From Pseudomonas sp. (lineage in GTDB: Bacteria; Pseudomonadota; Gammaproteobacteria; Pseudomonadales; Pseudomonadaceae): 5,900 nt of DNA. Shown here piece after piece: positions 4,482 through 5,900 of the stretch. The stretch is taken from positions 1 through 5,900 of the forward strand of contig DPSI01000547.1 in the NCBI GenBank assembly GCA_003527165.1, given 5' to 3'. The position numbers were made by a program, and so were the translations under genes. How positions within the stretch are numbered: the stretch's first letter is position 1; each line of letters begins with the position of its first letter. The notes beneath the pieces are model-generated. The model saw nothing but the letters and a program-made list of their open reading frames with translations. It was not told the origin of the DNA and made no database searches.

Positions 4482-5789
4482 TCACGATGCCTTTCGATGC
4501 ACCGAACGGCCGGCGGCGAAGGTTTCCTTCACCGCGCGGTCGTCGCCCAGAATCATAAGCGCGAACAGGCGCTCCTGAAGCGTCGTCGCCTGGCTCAGGC
4601 GGTACTCGATCAGCGGCGTCGCCTTGTAGTCGAGCACCACGAAGTCGGCATCCTTGCCCGGTTGCAGATTGCCGATCCGATCGTCCAGGTACAACGCGCG
4701 CGCACCACCGAGCGTGGCCAGGTACAGCGCCTTGAACGCGTCGAGCTTCTGGCCCTGTAGCTGCAGCACCTTGTAGGCTTCGTTGAGGCTTTGCAGTTGC
4801 GAGAAGCTGGTGCCGCCGCCGACATCAGTGCCCAGGCCCACGCGCACGCCGTGGCCTTCAAGCTTGGCCAGATCTAACAGGCCACTGCCCAGGAACAGGT
4901 TGGACGTGGGGCAGAAGGCCACTGCCGAGCCGGTCTCGCCCAGACGCTTGCATTCCTCGTCGCACAGATGAATCCCGTGAGCGAACACCGAGCGCGCGCC
5001 GATCAGGCCGTGGTGGTCATAGACGTCCAGATAGCCGCTGCGCTCCGGGAACAGTGCCTTGACCCACTCGACTTCCTGCTTGTTCTCGGAGATGTGGGTG
5101 TGCATGTACAGGTCGGGGAATTCTGCGAACAGCTTGCCGGCCAGGGTCAGCTGTTCGGGCGTGCTGGTCGGTGCGAAGCGCGGGGTGACGGCGTAATGCA
5201 GGCGCCCCTTGCCGTGCCAGCGCTCGATCAGTTCGCGGCTGTCGGCGTAGCCGGACTCGGCCGTGTCGGTCAGGAAGTCCGGCGCGTTGCGGTCCATCAG
5301 CACCTTGCCGGCGATCATCCGCAGGTCTAGCTTTTCTGCCGCTTCGAAGAAGGCATTCACCGACTGCTTGTGCACCGTGCCGAATACCAGCGCGGTGGTG
5401 GTGCCGTTGCGCAGTAGCTCACCGAGGAACAGGTCGGCCTGCTCGCGGGCATGCGCCATGTCGCTGAAACGCCCCTCGTTGGGGAAGGTGTAAGTCTCCA
5501 GCCAGTCGAGCAACTGCGCGCCGTAGGAGCCGATGACGCCGACCTGCGGGTAGTGGATGTGGGTATCGATGAAGCCGGGGGTGATCAGCGCATCCGGGTA
5601 TTCGACCACGTCGGTGCCGGCCGCCAGGGTTGGAAGCAGATCGGCCGCGGCGCCGATGCGTGCGATCTTGCCGTCCTCGACTACCAGCAGGCCGTCTTCG
5701 AAATATTCATGGGACTGTTCAATGCCTACCTCGCGCGGGTCGGCGAGGCAGTGAAGCAGGGCGGCACGGTAGGCTTTCGCTTGGGACAT
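4482..5789 (-). CDS. guaD: Guanine deaminase
   Basis: A complete 435-residue cytoplasmic zinc amidohydrolase that converts guanine to xanthine and ammonia, the entry of guanine into purine breakdown. The expected metal and catalytic residues are present: His77 and His79 in PGFIDTHIHYPQ, His232 and Glu235 in HTHISE, His271 in VFAHGIHL and Asp322 in GLGTDVGGG. CPTSNLFLGSGL (293-304) and the C-terminal GNLQPGKDADFVVLD (373-387) are also family-typical. Length matches bacterial guanine deaminases (about 430-440). I chose the ATG at 5789 (MSQAKAYRAAL) because it gives the normal N-terminus; the ribosome site (GAGA about eight bases away) is modest. The frame stays open to the right edge, but that part is a Gly/Arg/Pro-rich reading of a palindrome and not protein. 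The gene is convergent with the zinc operon. No TTGT-NN-ACAA operator is seen in the 110 bases upstream. Confidence 0.95.
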   Translation of the reverse strand: MSQAKAYRAALLHCLADPREVGIEQSHEYFEDGLLVVEDGKIARIGAAADLLPTLAAGTDVVEYPDALITPGFIDTHIHYPQVGVIGSYGAQLLDWLETYTFPNEGRFSDMAHAREQADLFLGELLRNGTTTALVFGTVHKQSVNAFFEAAEKLDLRMIAGKVLMDRNAPDFLTDTAESGYADSRELIERWHGKGRLHYAVTPRFAPTSTPEQLTLAGKLFAEFPDLYMHTHISENKQEVEWVKALFPERSGYLDVYDHHGLIGARSVFAHGIHLCDEECKRLGETGSAVAFCPTSNLFLGSGLLDLAKLEGHGVRVGLGTDVGGGTSFSQLQSLNEAYKVLQLQGQKLDAFKALYLATLGGARALYLDDRIGNLQPGKDADFVVLDYKATPLIEYRLSQATTLQERLFALMILGDDRAVKETFAAGRSVHRKAS

Positions 5790-5827
5790 GGGGGTTCTCG
5801 GAATCGTTGTAATGGGTGCGTTGCGTT

Positions 5828-5900
5828 GTGGGGAGGCCCGCCCGCGCGGCGAAGCGTTCGGCCGGCCTGCGGCCGGTTCGCCGCGGGGCGCGCCTCCCAC
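5828..5900. repeat. Large imperfect palindrome upstream of guaD (REP-like element)
   Basis: GTGGGGAGGC at the left (5828-5837) mirrors GCGCCTCCCAC at the window end. Further in, CGGCGAA (5847-5853) pairs with TTCGCCG (5878-5884), and at the centre CCGGCC (5862-5867) pairs with GGCCGG (5871-5876) around TGC. Together this is a stem-loop of about 70 bases with a few mismatches. GTGGGAGG-ended elements of this kind are common between Pseudomonas genes. The right end may continue past the window. Confidence 0.6.

Noticed and set aside
5368..5378. TTGTGCACCG inside guaD as a further GntR operator
   Set aside because: Only one half of the palindrome is intact, and it lies within the coding region.
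5790..5900. N-terminal extension of guanine deaminase to the window edge
   Set aside because: The extra residues are Gly, Arg, Ala and Pro read from a palindrome; the normal guanine deaminase N-terminus starts at 5789.

Overview
The window looks like chromosomal DNA of a high-GC gammaproteobacterium, most probably Pseudomonas sensu lato (P. stutzeri-like). The grounds are codon use rich in third-position G/C, a Pseudomonas-style GntR/guanine deaminase/NCS2 permease gene set, an E. coli/Pseudomonas-type Zur box, and intergenic palindromic repeats. The genus call is inference from sequence style, not a database result.

Layout. Positions 1-202 (minus) hold the N-terminal 67 codons of an NCS2 (AzgA/AdeP-like) purine permease that runs off the left edge. 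A 300-plus-base divergent intergenic region follows. It carries two perfect copies of the palindrome TTGT-NN-ACAA, one inside a candidate permease promoter and one at a candidate gntR promoter. Positions 569-1324 (plus) encode a GntR-family regulator with an FCD ligand domain. About 415 bases without a gene follow, ending in a promoter overlapped by a near-consensus Zur operator. Positions 1742-4156 (plus) are a tight three-gene operon for a metal ABC importer: ATPase, membrane permease and periplasmic binding protein. The proteins resemble the zinc systems called AztA/AztB/AztC more than classical ZnuC/ZnuB/ZnuA. A tandem array of about 112-113-base palindromic repeats (three units, the last degenerate) fills the gap to 4481 and starts on the stop codon of the binding-protein gene. 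Positions 4482-5789 (minus) encode a complete guanine deaminase. A large imperfect palindrome occupies the last 70 or so bases.

How it fits together. The permease would import purine bases, guanine deaminase converts guanine to xanthine, and the FCD-type GntR protein is the obvious candidate regulator of purine uptake. The zinc-uptake operon sits between the regulator and the deaminase, is convergent with the deaminase, and has its own Zur-type control. It therefore looks like a separate module placed within a purine locus. No zur gene and no AztD-like gene lie in the window. I saw no CRISPR array, tRNA, rRNA or transposase.
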